Positions 56,690 through 64,000 of a stretch of 64,000 bases of DNA are shown piece by piece. The stretch is from Acetothermia bacterium 64_32. Lineage in GTDB: Bacteria > Bipolaricaulota > Bipolaricaulia > Bipolaricaulales > Bipolaricaulaceae. Where the stretch lies: the NCBI GenBank assembly GCA_001508155.1, contig LGFI01000010.1:20762-84761 (forward strand). Direction: 5' to 3'. The position numbers were made by a program, and so were the translations under genes. The notes beneath the pieces were generated by a model, which did no database searches, was not told the origin of the DNA, and saw only the letters and a program-made list of their open reading frames with translations. The first letter of the stretch is position 1; every line of letters starts with the position of its first letter.

Positions 56690-57343
56690 CTAAGCCACAG
56701 GGCTCCGGTCAAGCAGGCGCTTTGCCGTACGCCAGCGGGTGCGGCAGATGGGGGGAAGCTCACCCCGCTCGGCCAGCCACCTGGTGAGGAACTCCACCAC
56801 CTTCCCCTCCCCGGGATACCCCCAGCCGAAATCCCCGTAGCGCGTGTGGAGGTAGGCAACGTAGGCATCCCGGATCACCTTGGCCGCAAGCGACGCCGCC
56901 GACACGGCCGGGTGGAGGCTGTCGGCTTTGGGATAGGCGGAGATGGCCCCCTCCGGAAGGCCCGTGGCGGAAGCCAAACGGGCCCGGAACGCGGGGATCG
57001 CCCCCGGGGCCACCGGGGCATCCATAACCACCGTGATGGGTGACGGGTGACGCGTGACGGATGACGCTTCCTCGACAATCTTGGCAGCGGCGGAGAGCTC
57101 GAGCTGGGTGAGGTTCTCTTGGTCCACGACCCGGGCGGGGATGACCACCGCCTTGACCCAGGCTGCCTGGGCAATTCCGGCGAGGAGCTCCTTACGTCTT
57201 TCCCGGGGGACCGCTTTGGAGTCACGGGCCCCCAACTCGACCAAGGTGTCCAAGCCCTCCCCTGGGACGAGCACCCCGGACACCACCAAGGGGCCCAGCA
57301 CCGCCCCCCTCCCCGCCTCGTCGATCCCCAACACAGCCTTCAT
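56690..57343 (-). CDS. rnhB: Ribonuclease HII
   Basis: 217 aa. Removes ribonucleotides from DNA and RNA of RNA/DNA hybrids. Active-site Asp8-Glu9 (GIDEAGRGAVLGPLVV), a third Asp in VVMDAPV and the Asp of ISAYPKADSLHPAVSAASLA with KVIRD are present; the general layout is closer to the archaeal type. The stretch SVTRHPSPIT before VVMDAPV is encoded by the 7-bp repeats at 57033-57067 and looks like inserted material that has kept the frame open. Confidence 0.93.
   Translation of the reverse strand: MKAVLGIDEAGRGAVLGPLVVSGVLVPGEGLDTLVELGARDSKAVPRERRKELLAGIAQAAWVKAVVIPARVVDQENLTQLELSAAAKIVEEASSVTRHPSPITVVMDAPVAPGAIPAFRARLASATGLPEGAISAYPKADSLHPAVSAASLAAKVIRDAYVAYLHTRYGDFGWGYPGEGKVVEFLTRWLAERGELPPICRTRWRTAKRLLDRSPVA
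57033..57067 (+). repeat. Five tandem 7-bp repeats inside rnhB
   Basis: GTGATGG, GTGACGG, GTGACGC, GTGACGG, ATGACGC run without interruption on the plus strand. The unit matches those at 32224-32251 and 59315-59342. They lie within coding sequence here and encode part of a surface-like stretch between conserved RNase HII segments. Confidence 0.85.
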
Positions 57344-57352
57344 CCGGCTTCC

Positions 57353-58186
57353 TCACCAACCCCAGGGGGACCGACGCCGCCGCCACCAGACCACAAGCCC
57401 GGGAACCACCCCCCGACGCTTCAAGGGGAAGACAAGGAGCGCCCCGGTGAGAAAGCCCCCAAGGTGCGCAAACCAGGCCACCCCGCCCAGGGAGGACAGG
57501 TCCAAAAGCCCGGAGAAGAACTGGATAAGGAACCAAAGCCCCAGGATCACGATGGCCGGGACCTCAATAAGCTGGATGAAGAAAAATATGGGGACGAGGG
57601 TCAGGATCCTGGCCCAGGGGAAGAGCACAAGATAAGCCCCCATCACCCCGGCAATGGCCCCCGACGCCCCCACCATGGGGGCAGTGCTCCCAGAGGAGAC
57701 CGCCATCTGCAGCATGGCCGCCCCCACCCCACAGGCGAGGTAAAACAAAAGGAACTTCCCATGCCCCATCGCCCCCTCCACGTTGTCACCGAATATCCAG
57801 AGATAAAGCATGTTCCCCAGGATGTGAAGGAGCCCCCCGTGAAGGAACATGGATGTAAAGATATTCATCCAAATGGGGAATGGGGTGGTAGGGGGCAGAT
57901 CCACCCCGGACCAGAACTCAGCCGGGATGAGCCCGTACTGGATCACGAAGTAATCCCGCTCGGACACCGGGTAAAGGCACCCTCTCCCCAGCCTCCGGTA
58001 GAGGAAGTAATCGAACCCGGGGGGAGCCGTACCTAGGGTATCCCGCCAGGCACACCCGTCGATCCAAACCACCTGGGAATCCGAGTAGGAAAGCTGATAG
58101 GCGTACAGGGCCAGGTTCAAGAGGATCAGCCCTACGGTCACGTAGGGGGTAATCCCACTGCGTCGCCAATCTCGGATCGGGATCAC
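57353..58186 (-). CDS. Rhomboid family intramembrane serine protease
   Basis: 277 aa from a GTG at 58186 (MIPIRDWRRSGITPYVTVGL). The ATG at 58204 overlaps the -10 box of the promoter, so it cannot be the start on that transcript. Six membrane helices. Catalytic Ser in VGASGAIAGVMGAYLV and His in AHLGGFLTGALL; the HGGLLHILGNMLYLWIFGDN segment is conserved. Unusually, a roughly 65-residue loop with two cysteines (GCAWRD, RGCLYP) sits between helices 1 and 2. Substrate unknown. It heads the rnhB-rpmH-infB run. Confidence 0.92.
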   Translation of the reverse strand: MIPIRDWRRSGITPYVTVGLILLNLALYAYQLSYSDSQVVWIDGCAWRDTLGTAPPGFDYFLYRRLGRGCLYPVSERDYFVIQYGLIPAEFWSGVDLPPTTPFPIWMNIFTSMFLHGGLLHILGNMLYLWIFGDNVEGAMGHGKFLLFYLACGVGAAMLQMAVSSGSTAPMVGASGAIAGVMGAYLVLFPWARILTLVPIFFFIQLIEVPAIVILGLWFLIQFFSGLLDLSSLGGVAWFAHLGGFLTGALLVFPLKRRGVVPGLVVWWRRRRSPWGW

Positions 58187-58202
58187 GGTCCACCTGGGGG
58201 CC

Positions 58203-58231
58203 ATTCTAGCAAAGAGGGGCCGAACCACCAA
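58203..58231 (-). promoter_or_regulatory. Promoter of the rhomboid-rnhB operon
   Basis: Minus strand TTGGTG (58231-58226), 17 bases, TAGAAT (58208-58203), with TGC before the -10 (extended -10). Start near 58196, ten bases before the GTG of the rhomboid gene. Confidence 0.6.
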
Positions 58232-58234
58232 AGC

Positions 58235-58263
58235 TTGCCGCAGGTGGGGGCGCGATCTAACAT
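58235..58263 (+). promoter_or_regulatory. Promoter of the M42 aminopeptidase gene
   Basis: TTGCCG (58235-58240), 17 bases, TAACAT (58258-58263). It would start near 58270, just before the AAGGAGGGGG ribosome-binding site of the TTG-started gene at 58284. Its -35 box is three bases from the -35 box of the divergent rhomboid promoter. Confidence 0.55.
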
Positions 58264-58283
58264 GTCCCGAAAGGAGGGGGAAG

Positions 58284-59315
58284 TTGGAACTGTTAAAGCG
58301 CCTTTCCGAGGCAGCGGGCATCCCAGGCCGTGAGGAGGAAATCCGCGGAATCGTCGAGCAGGCCTTGGCAGGGCAGGCGGATGAGCTCACAGTGGACCGG
58401 CTGGGGAACTTGATCGCGCGCAAGAAGGGCCAGGGTCCGAAGGTGGCCGTGGCCGCCCACATGGACGAGATCGGCTTTCTCGTCTCCCACGTGGATGAGG
58501 AAAAGGGGTTCCTTAGGATAGAGCCGGTGGGGGGGTTCGACCCAAGGACCCTCATCGCCCAGCGGGTGACGGTGCACACCCGCACCGCCCCCCTGGTTGG
58601 CCTAATAGGGGCAAAGCCCGTACACCTCCTCACCGAGGAGGAGAAGAAAAAGGAGCTCAAGGTCTCCGACCTTCACGTGGACCTCGGGCTCCCCGGGGAC
58701 CGGGTTAAGGAACTGGTGCGGGTCGGGGACCCCGTGACGCTACAGCAGGACTTCGTCGAGGTGGGGGAGCTGGTGTCGGGGAAGGCGCTGGACGACCGGG
58801 TAGGCGTATACGTGGCCGTTGAGGCCCTGCGAAGGCTCGAGGCACACCGGGCGGACGTTTACTTCGTGGGCACGGTGCAGGAGGAGGTGGGCCTGAGGGG
58901 GGCACGCACCAGCGCCTTTGCCATCGCCCCCGAGATCGCGGTAGCCCTGGACGTGACGGTGGCCTGCGACACGCCCGGGGTGGAGGCCCACAAGCAGGTT
59001 ACCCAGCTGGGCAAGGGGGTGGCCATCAAGGTAAAGGACTCGGCCTCCATCTCCCACCCCGGGCTGGTACGCTTTTTGGTGGACCTCGCGGAGGAAAAGA
59101 AAATCCCCTACCAGCTTGAGATCCTCCCCCGGGGAGGGACCGACGCCGGGGGGATGCAGCTCGCCCGGGAGGGGGCCGCGGTGGTGACCCTCTCCATCCC
59201 CACCCGCTACGTCCACTCCGTGGTGGAGGCCGCCCACAAACAGGACATTCAGGCCGCGGTCGACCTCCTCACCGCCTTCCTCGAGCGCTGCCATGAGGTG
59301 GACCTCAAGCTCTAG
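58284..59315 (+). CDS. M42 family metallo-aminopeptidase
   Basis: 343 aa from a TTG with AAGGAGGGGG upstream. Dinuclear-metal ligands: His59 and Asp61 in AAHMDEIGF, the bridging Asp in GKALDDRVGVY, Glu-Glu in VGTVQEEVGLRGARTS, Asp in ALDVTVACD and His in TRYVHSVVEAAH. M42 enzymes (TET peptidases, FrvX, YsdC) form dodecameric shells that trim peptides in the cytoplasm. The stop runs into the 7-bp repeats. Confidence 0.92.
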   Translation: MELLKRLSEAAGIPGREEEIRGIVEQALAGQADELTVDRLGNLIARKKGQGPKVAVAAHMDEIGFLVSHVDEEKGFLRIEPVGGFDPRTLIAQRVTVHTRTAPLVGLIGAKPVHLLTEEEKKKELKVSDLHVDLGLPGDRVKELVRVGDPVTLQQDFVEVGELVSGKALDDRVGVYVAVEALRRLEAHRADVYFVGTVQEEVGLRGARTSAFAIAPEIAVALDVTVACDTPGVEAHKQVTQLGKGVAIKVKDSASISHPGLVRFLVDLAEEKKIPYQLEILPRGGTDAGGMQLAREGAAVVTLSIPTRYVHSVVEAAHKQDIQAAVDLLTAFLERCHEVDLKL

Positions 59316-59385
59316 TGATGAGTGATCGGTGATGGGTGACGGTTTTGGACGTTCCTTCACCCATCACTGATCACCTATCATCAGA
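59315..59385 (+). repeat. 7-bp repeats arranged as a long imperfect hairpin
   Basis: Direct units GTGATGA, GTGATCG, GTGATGG, GTGACGG (59315-59342) are followed by 15 spacer bases and inverted copies (TTCACCCATCACTGATCACC, then TATCATCAG). The two halves can pair over about 20 bases (for example GTGATGGGTGA with TCACCCATCAC). It fills the gap between the M42 and amidohydrolase genes and could act as a terminator or a transcript stabiliser, or be a mobile repeat. Confidence 0.8.
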
Positions 59386-59395
59386 AGGGGGGAGG

Positions 59396-60766
59396 ATGAA
59401 AAGGGTCCTGTTCAGGGACGTTTCGGTGATCGCCACCTTCGATCCGGAGGGGCGGGAGCTCAGGGGCGGTTGGCTCCTGGTGGAGGGGAACCGGATCGCG
59501 GCCCTGGGGGAAGGGGACCCCCCACCGGGGCCGTTCGACGAGGTGATCGACGGCCACGATAAGGTCATGATCCCGGGGATGATCAATACCCACCATCACC
59601 TTTACCAGACCCTGTTCCGGGCCGTGCCCGGGGCCGCGGAAAAGAAACTTTTCGATTGGCTCGTCTTCCTATACGAGCGCTGGCGGGGGATCGACGAGGA
59701 AGCGGTCTACGTCTCCACCATCTTGGGCGGGATGGAACTCCTCCTTTCAGGCTGCACCACCACCACCGACCACCTCTACCTCTTTCCTCAAGGCAAAGAG
59801 AAACTCATCGACGTTGAGATTGAGGCCGCAAAGGAGCTTGGGATCAGGTTCCACCCCACTCGCGGCTCCATGTCCCTTTCCCGGAAGGATGGGGGCCTTC
59901 CCCCGGAGGACGTGGTGCAAACGGAAGAAGAGATCCTTTCCGATTCAGAACGCCTGATCGCAAGGTACCACGACCCCTCCTTCGGGGCCATGGTGAGGAT
60001 CGCCCTCGCCCCTTGCTCCCCCTTTTCGGTTACCCCTGAGCTCATGAGGAAGACCGCCGAACTCGCCCGGAAATACGGGGTTCTCTTACACACCCATTTG
60101 GCTGAGACCCTGGATGAGGAGGCCTTTTGCCTTGAGAAGTTTGGGCTGCGGCCGGTGGATTATCTGGCGGAGCTGGGCTGGCTTTCCGGGGACGTGTGGC
60201 TTGCCCACATGGTGCACATAAACGCTGATGAGATCGAGAGGATAGCCCGGGCCGGGGTGGGGGTGGCGCATTGTCCCTCCTCCAACATGCTCTTGGGGTC
60301 CGGGATCGCCCCGGTGGTGGAGATGCTCTCGGCCGGGGTGCGGGTGGGGCTTGCGGTGGACGGCTCGGCCTCAAATGACCACTCCAACATGATCCGGGAG
60401 GCCCGGCAGGCCATGCTCCTTTCCCGGCTGCGCTATGGGGCCGAGGCCATGCCGGCAAGGCGGGCCCTGGAGCTCGCCACCCTGGGCGGCGCCCGGGTGC
60501 TGCATCGGGAAAAGGAGCTTGGGACCCTGGAGGCGGGGAAGTGCGCCGACCTAGCCTTGTTCGACATCTCTGGGGTGGAGCACGCCGGGGCGGCGGACCC
60601 GGTGGCGGCCCTGCTCCACTGCGCCACCCAGCATGCCGACACGGTGATGGTGAACGGCCGGATGCTGGTGCGGGCCGGGAGGCTGGTCGACGAACGCCTC
60701 TATGAGTACGTGCCCCGGGGACGTAGGATCGCCGCTGGTCTCCTGCCAATCGACAAAGTCTTGTAA
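59396..60766 (+). CDS. 8-oxoguanine deaminase-like amidohydrolase
   Basis: 456 aa from the ATG at 59396 with GGGGGGAGG upstream. Metal site: HxH in INTHHHLYQT (His66, His68), His in LLHTHLAETLDEEA, His in LAHMVHINADE and Asp in GLAVDGSASNDHS. The segment HHHLYQTLFRAVPGAAEKKLFDW (in overlapping pieces) and FHPTRGSMSLSRKDGGLPP match the Pa0142-type 8-oxoguanine deaminases within the AtzA/TrzN group. Deamination of 8-oxoguanine or a related purine is likely; another aminohydrolase substrate is possible. Confidence 0.82.
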   Translation: MKRVLFRDVSVIATFDPEGRELRGGWLLVEGNRIAALGEGDPPPGPFDEVIDGHDKVMIPGMINTHHHLYQTLFRAVPGAAEKKLFDWLVFLYERWRGIDEEAVYVSTILGGMELLLSGCTTTTDHLYLFPQGKEKLIDVEIEAAKELGIRFHPTRGSMSLSRKDGGLPPEDVVQTEEEILSDSERLIARYHDPSFGAMVRIALAPCSPFSVTPELMRKTAELARKYGVLLHTHLAETLDEEAFCLEKFGLRPVDYLAELGWLSGDVWLAHMVHINADEIERIARAGVGVAHCPSSNMLLGSGIAPVVEMLSAGVRVGLAVDGSASNDHSNMIREARQAMLLSRLRYGAEAMPARRALELATLGGARVLHREKELGTLEAGKCADLALFDISGVEHAGAADPVAALLHCATQHADTVMVNGRMLVRAGRLVDERLYEYVPRGRRIAAGLLPIDKVL

Positions 60767-60789
60767 GGGGGGCGAGTATAGCTTAGCAT
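60761..60789 (+). promoter_or_regulatory. Promoter giving a leaderless mRNA for the metallo-beta-lactamase-fold gene
   Basis: TTGTAA (60761-60766), 17 bases, TAGCAT (60784-60789); the GTG start codon at 60796 is six bases after the -10 box and is preceded by CCCCC, with no ribosome-binding site. The -35 box overlaps the amidohydrolase stop codon. Confidence 0.55.
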
Positions 60790-60795
60790 GCCCCC

Positions 60796-61572
60796 GTGGG
60801 CTACGTGAAGTTCTTGGGGACGGCGGGGGCCCAGTTTGTGGTGGCAAGGCAGCTTCGTTATTCGGCTGGAACCTGGATGGAGCTGGCCGGGACCCAGCTT
60901 CTTTTGGACCCGGGCCCGGGCACCCTGCTCCGCTGCCGAAAGGTGCGTCCCCCCCTTGACCCCGCCCGCCTCCAGGGGATCCTGCTTTCCCACAAACACC
61001 TGGATCACTCCACCGATGTGAACATCATGCTGGAAGCCATGGCCGGTGGGGGTACCAAACGCCGGGGGGTGTTGCTTGCGCCGGCCGATGCCCTGGAAGG
61101 GGACGACCCGGTGGTGCTGGGCTACGTGCGCCGCTTCCCGGAACACATAGAGGCCCTGGCCGAAGGGAAGGCCTACCGGATAGGGAAGGTGGAGATCCAC
61201 CCCGTGGCCCACCGACATGGGGTGGAGACCTACGGCCTCATCTTAGAATCGGCCGAGGGGCGCTTGGGGTTCGTGGTGGACACGAGGTTCTTCCCCGAGC
61301 TCTCCCAGCGTTACCAAGGGTGTCACCTGTTGGTGCTCAACGTGGTGCGGCGGGAATGGTCCCCGGGGGTGGATCACCTTTCCCTCCCCGAAGCCGTAGA
61401 GCTGATAAAGGCGGTGCGGCCGAAGCTCGCCGTGCTCACCCATTTCGGGATGACCATGCTCCGGGCAAGGCCCCGGGAGCTGGCTACGGGGCTCTCCGAA
61501 AAGCTCGGGATAGAGGTCCTGGCGGCCAGCGACGGCCTCACCCTTCAGGCTGACCGGTGGACCCCCCCTTAG
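60796..61572 (+). CDS. Metallo-beta-lactamase-fold hydrolase
   Basis: 258 aa from a GTG. VKFLGTAGAQFVVARQLRYS and LLLDPGPGTLLRCR open the fold; the dinuclear metal motif is SHKHLDHSTD, with later ligands in VAHRHGVETYG, FVVDTRFFPE and LTHFGMTML. It resembles RNase Z/PhnP-type phosphodiesterases by the GTAGAQF start and DPGPG. The specific substrate is not known. Its 3' end overlaps the convergent GGDEF gene by 35 bases. Confidence 0.82.
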   Translation: MGYVKFLGTAGAQFVVARQLRYSAGTWMELAGTQLLLDPGPGTLLRCRKVRPPLDPARLQGILLSHKHLDHSTDVNIMLEAMAGGGTKRRGVLLAPADALEGDDPVVLGYVRRFPEHIEALAEGKAYRIGKVEIHPVAHRHGVETYGLILESAEGRLGFVVDTRFFPELSQRYQGCHLLVLNVVRREWSPGVDHLSLPEAVELIKAVRPKLAVLTHFGMTMLRARPRELATGLSEKLGIEVLAASDGLTLQADRWTPP

Positions 61573-63838
61573 AGCGCTTCCTCTGCTTGGACCGGTAAAG
61601 GGAGGCGTCGGCCCGGCGCAGGAGCTCCCCGGGCTCCAGGGGGTCCTCCGGCCGCCACACCGCTGTGCCCACGCTTATCCCCAACCCCACCTCGTCCAGG
61701 CCCTCTTCTTGGGCCCAACGGGCGATCCTCCTCCTCAGGCGGGCCGCCACCGCCCGGGCGCTGGTATCCGTCTCCGGAAGGATCACCACGAACTCATCCC
61801 CCCCATACCGAAACACCAGGTCCGACTCCCGTACCGCCCCCCTGATGAGTCGCGCCACCCCCTCCAACACCTGGTCCCCCCTGAGGTGCCCGTACCGGTC
61901 GTTCACCAGCTTGAAGCCGTCCAGGTCCATGATCAGAACCGCCAGTCGCCGCCCATAACGCCGGGCCCGCTGTACTTCCCGCCTCAGGACCTCGGAAAGA
62001 TAGCGCCGGTTATAAAGCCCGGTGAGGGAGTCACGGATGGCCTGCTCCCTGAGCTCGGCCTCCAACCTCACCCGCTGGAGCTCCTCCCTGAGGTGCCCGG
62101 CCAGGATCTCCGCCAGCTCCACATCGCTCCGGCTGAAGGCATCCGGCCGCGAGGCTGCCACCTGCAGGTTCCCAAAATCCCCGATGGGAACCGAGATGAA
62201 GCTCTGGAAAAGGGAGGGCTCCACCGGCTTGGCCTCGGGGAAGTCCTGGATGTTCCCCCATAGGGCCCGCCCCTCCTGCCAGGTCCTCCCAGAGATCCCC
62301 TCCCCCTTGCGGAAGCACCTGGTCCGGCTCAACGGGATGCCCACGGCCGCCTTCGGGACCAGGACGTCACCCTCAGCCAGGGCGATGGCGCAGATCTGAA
62401 AGTCCAGGATGTCCTGGGCCACCCGCACCGCGGTCTGGAGCACCTCCTCTTCCGTGGTACACCGCTGCAGCCTCTGCACGGCCCGATGAAGGCTGGCCAA
62501 CCGTTCGGAAAGGGACCGTAGCTCCTCCAGCCGCTCCAGGCTCAGGAGCGCCACCGCCAGCTCCGAGGCCACTATCTTCATGATGTCGCGGTCCTGGGGG
62601 GGGATGCCGTCCACCCGCTCGTGCTCCAGGTTCAGCACCCCAAACCTGCGCCCGGCCACGGAGATGGGGATGGCAAGCTCACAGCCCATGGTGGGAAGGC
62701 CGGCCACGTAGCGGGGATCGGCCCTGACATCCGGGACGTAGATGGGCTGCTCAGAAAGGAAGGCGGCCACGGTAATGCCCCTTCCCTCCTCGAAAGCCAG
62801 CTGCAATCCCTCAAGCTCCCGGGGATAGCCCCGGTGGGCCACCAGCACCAGCCCCGCGGCTTGGGCCTCGAAGATGGCGCAGTAGGGGACGTCGAAGAAC
62901 CCCTCTACCGCGTCCAGCACAAGGCCGTAGAGCTCGGCCTTGCTTGTGGCCAGCTTCATCCGGCGGGAGAGCTCCTCCACGGTGCGGAGCTTGTCGGCCA
63001 CCGCCCGGGCCTGGGAATGGAGGACGGCGTTGCGCAGTGCGGAGGCGGCGCCGGCGGCCAGGGCGAGCAGCACCTGCCGCTCCCTCTCCCCGAACCTCCT
63101 GGGGGAAAAGCCCTGCACCGACAGCACCCCGATCACCTCCCCTTGGGCTACCAGCGGCACCCCGGCCCAGGACCGCACCTTTCGCCCCACCTGCCGAAAC
63201 GGCACCGGGGGTGGCTCCCGCTCAAGATCGGAGAAAAACAGGGGCTTTCCTCGCACCGCCACCCAGGCCGTGGGGCCCTGCTCCGGGGAGAGGGGGATGG
63301 GGGGGACCTCCAGCTCCTCCCCGGCCTCCACCGCCAAGGCCACCTGTAGCTCCCCCCGGCCTCGGTCCACCAACCCCACCAGGAAGGAATCGAAATTAAG
63401 GAGTTTTTTAGCCTCGTCGTGGATCAGCCGCAGAAGGGCTGAAAGATCAAGGGTGGAGGAAAGGGCCCTTATGGCGGAGTTCACCGCCCTCAAGGCCTCC
63501 TCCGCCTCCACCCGGTCGGTGATGTCCAGCACCGAGACCAACACCCGCCCGTAGTCCCCCTCGTGGCCGGGAAGCACCCGCCAACTCAAAAGCATGTGGA
63601 TCGTCCTGCCCGAAGCGGTGCGGTTTATCCCCACCCCCTGGAACTGGTGCCTCCCCTCCCAGATGGCCAAAAGCTCCTTTCGCCAAAGGGGAAAAACCTC
63701 CTCGGGGATGAGCTCCGCAAGGTGAGCTAAAAGCTCCTCCTTGCTCCCCACCCCATAGAGCTCCAACGTGGCCCGGTTCACCTGCACCACCCCAAGCAGC
63801 CTCAGGGTCTCCTGCAGGAACTCGGGGTGGGCGGCCAA
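61538..63838 (-). CDS. PAS-GAF-GAF-GAF-GGDEF diguanylate cyclase, N-terminal start unclear
   Basis: 766 aa from a TTG at 63838. A PAS domain (about 10-115), three GAF-like sensor domains (about 120-280, 300-450, 460-590) and a C-terminal GGDEF domain with RYGGDEFVVILPE near residue 678 and an inhibitory-site RESD just before it, so it can make cyclic di-GMP. Reading further upstream in frame gives IEDFSQIKGRLDSLRRQGVG and DLQGY, a stretch typical of the N-terminus of such PAS proteins, but no ATG, GTG or TTG occurs before a TAA at 63923-63925. Either a rare start is used or the 5' end is damaged. No membrane helices. Confidence 0.88.
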   Translation of the reverse strand: MAAHPEFLQETLRLLGVVQVNRATLELYGVGSKEELLAHLAELIPEEVFPLWRKELLAIWEGRHQFQGVGINRTASGRTIHMLLSWRVLPGHEGDYGRVLVSVLDITDRVEAEEALRAVNSAIRALSSTLDLSALLRLIHDEAKKLLNFDSFLVGLVDRGRGELQVALAVEAGEELEVPPIPLSPEQGPTAWVAVRGKPLFFSDLEREPPPVPFRQVGRKVRSWAGVPLVAQGEVIGVLSVQGFSPRRFGERERQVLLALAAGAASALRNAVLHSQARAVADKLRTVEELSRRMKLATSKAELYGLVLDAVEGFFDVPYCAIFEAQAAGLVLVAHRGYPRELEGLQLAFEEGRGITVAAFLSEQPIYVPDVRADPRYVAGLPTMGCELAIPISVAGRRFGVLNLEHERVDGIPPQDRDIMKIVASELAVALLSLERLEELRSLSERLASLHRAVQRLQRCTTEEEVLQTAVRVAQDILDFQICAIALAEGDVLVPKAAVGIPLSRTRCFRKGEGISGRTWQEGRALWGNIQDFPEAKPVEPSLFQSFISVPIGDFGNLQVAASRPDAFSRSDVELAEILAGHLREELQRVRLEAELREQAIRDSLTGLYNRRYLSEVLRREVQRARRYGRRLAVLIMDLDGFKLVNDRYGHLRGDQVLEGVARLIRGAVRESDLVFRYGGDEFVVILPETDTSARAVAARLRRRIARWAQEEGLDEVGLGISVGTAVWRPEDPLEPGELLRRADASLYRSKQRKRSKGGSTGQPEG

Positions 63839-63925
63839 ATACCCCTGGAGGTCGCCAACCCCCTGCCGGCGAAGGGAGTCGAGCCTCCCCTTTATCTGGG
63901 AGAAATCCTCTATCGTACTTGTTTA

Positions 63926-64000
63926 GCGTTGGCTAAGCGAGCTGAGGTAGCGGGGGCGGTCGCTCAAGGCTCAAGGGTGAAGGCTTGCCCCCAGCCGTCA
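63926..64000. other. Terminal non-coding stretch, no feature seen
   Basis: The last 75 bases before the window edge carry no recognisable gene end, promoter or repeat. They may hold the missing 5' part or promoter of the GGDEF gene. Confidence 0.4.

Overview
The window is GC-rich, gene-dense bacterial chromosome. Genes are packed with many ATGA/GTGA stop-start overlaps, and GTG and TTG starts are common. Several traits point to an anaerobic, possibly thermophilic, deep-branching bacterium: a very long RpoC with a large N-terminal insertion of the Thermus/Thermotoga kind, zinc-binding forms of S4, S14, L24 and L36, an F-type ATP synthase whose c subunit carries a Na+ site with two carboxylates, and dipeptide-type ABC importers used for plant oligosaccharides. 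An uncultured lineage such as Bipolaricaulota (OP1) would fit, but I cannot prove the taxon from the sequence alone.

Positions 1-24,600 (nearly all minus strand) hold one huge transcription/translation operon. Read in its own direction it runs hpf, a PP-loop gene, an internal promoter, an FmdB-type zinc ribbon, rpoC, rpsL, rpsG, fusA, the S10 set (rpsJ-rplC-rplD-rplW-rplB-rpsS-rplV-rpsC-rplP-rpmC-rpsQ), the spc set (rplN to secY), adk, map, infA, rpmJ and the alpha set (rpsM-rpsK-rpsD-rpoA-rplQ), ending with ridA. It is unusual in three ways: rpoB is not upstream of rpoC, tuf is missing after fusA, and rpmD is missing between rpsE and rplO. Upstream of it lie a HerA-like ATPase gene and a CCA-adding enzyme gene, also on the minus strand.

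Positions 27,600-34,520 (plus strand) hold frr followed by atpI-atpB-atpE-atpF-atpH-atpA-atpG-atpD from one good promoter. No atpC follows. Its place is taken by a frameshifted glycosyltransferase pseudogene of the MraY/GPT type on the opposite strand, then an NfeD-type membrane protease gene.

Positions 36,320-52,890 (plus strand) form a xylo-oligosaccharide/xylose catabolic cluster. It starts with a near-consensus promoter and a palindromic operator candidate. The order is a dipeptide-type ABC importer (binding protein, two permeases, two ATPases), a cytoplasmic GH3 glycosidase, a GntR/FCD regulator, a short XylA-like isomerase, a ribose/xylose-type ABC importer, a decayed GH10 xylanase remnant, xylulokinase and two aldo-keto reductases. 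The inferred route is import of oligosaccharides, cytoplasmic GH3 hydrolysis, isomerisation and phosphorylation into the pentose-phosphate pathway. Strong hairpins follow both binding-protein genes.

Positions 52,891-58,231 (minus strand) carry a rhomboid protease gene, rnhB, rpmH, infB, a DUF503 gene, rbfA and a fucose-isomerase-like gene. Positions 58,235-61,572 (plus strand) carry an M42 aminopeptidase, an 8-oxoguanine deaminase-like amidohydrolase and a metallo-beta-lactamase-fold protein. The window ends with a minus-strand PAS/GAF/GGDEF signalling protein. Scattered 7-bp tandem repeats (RTGAYSS type) occur at three places, one inside rnhB. Several genes without a Shine-Dalgarno sequence have a -10 box about six bases before the start codon, which suggests leaderless transcripts.
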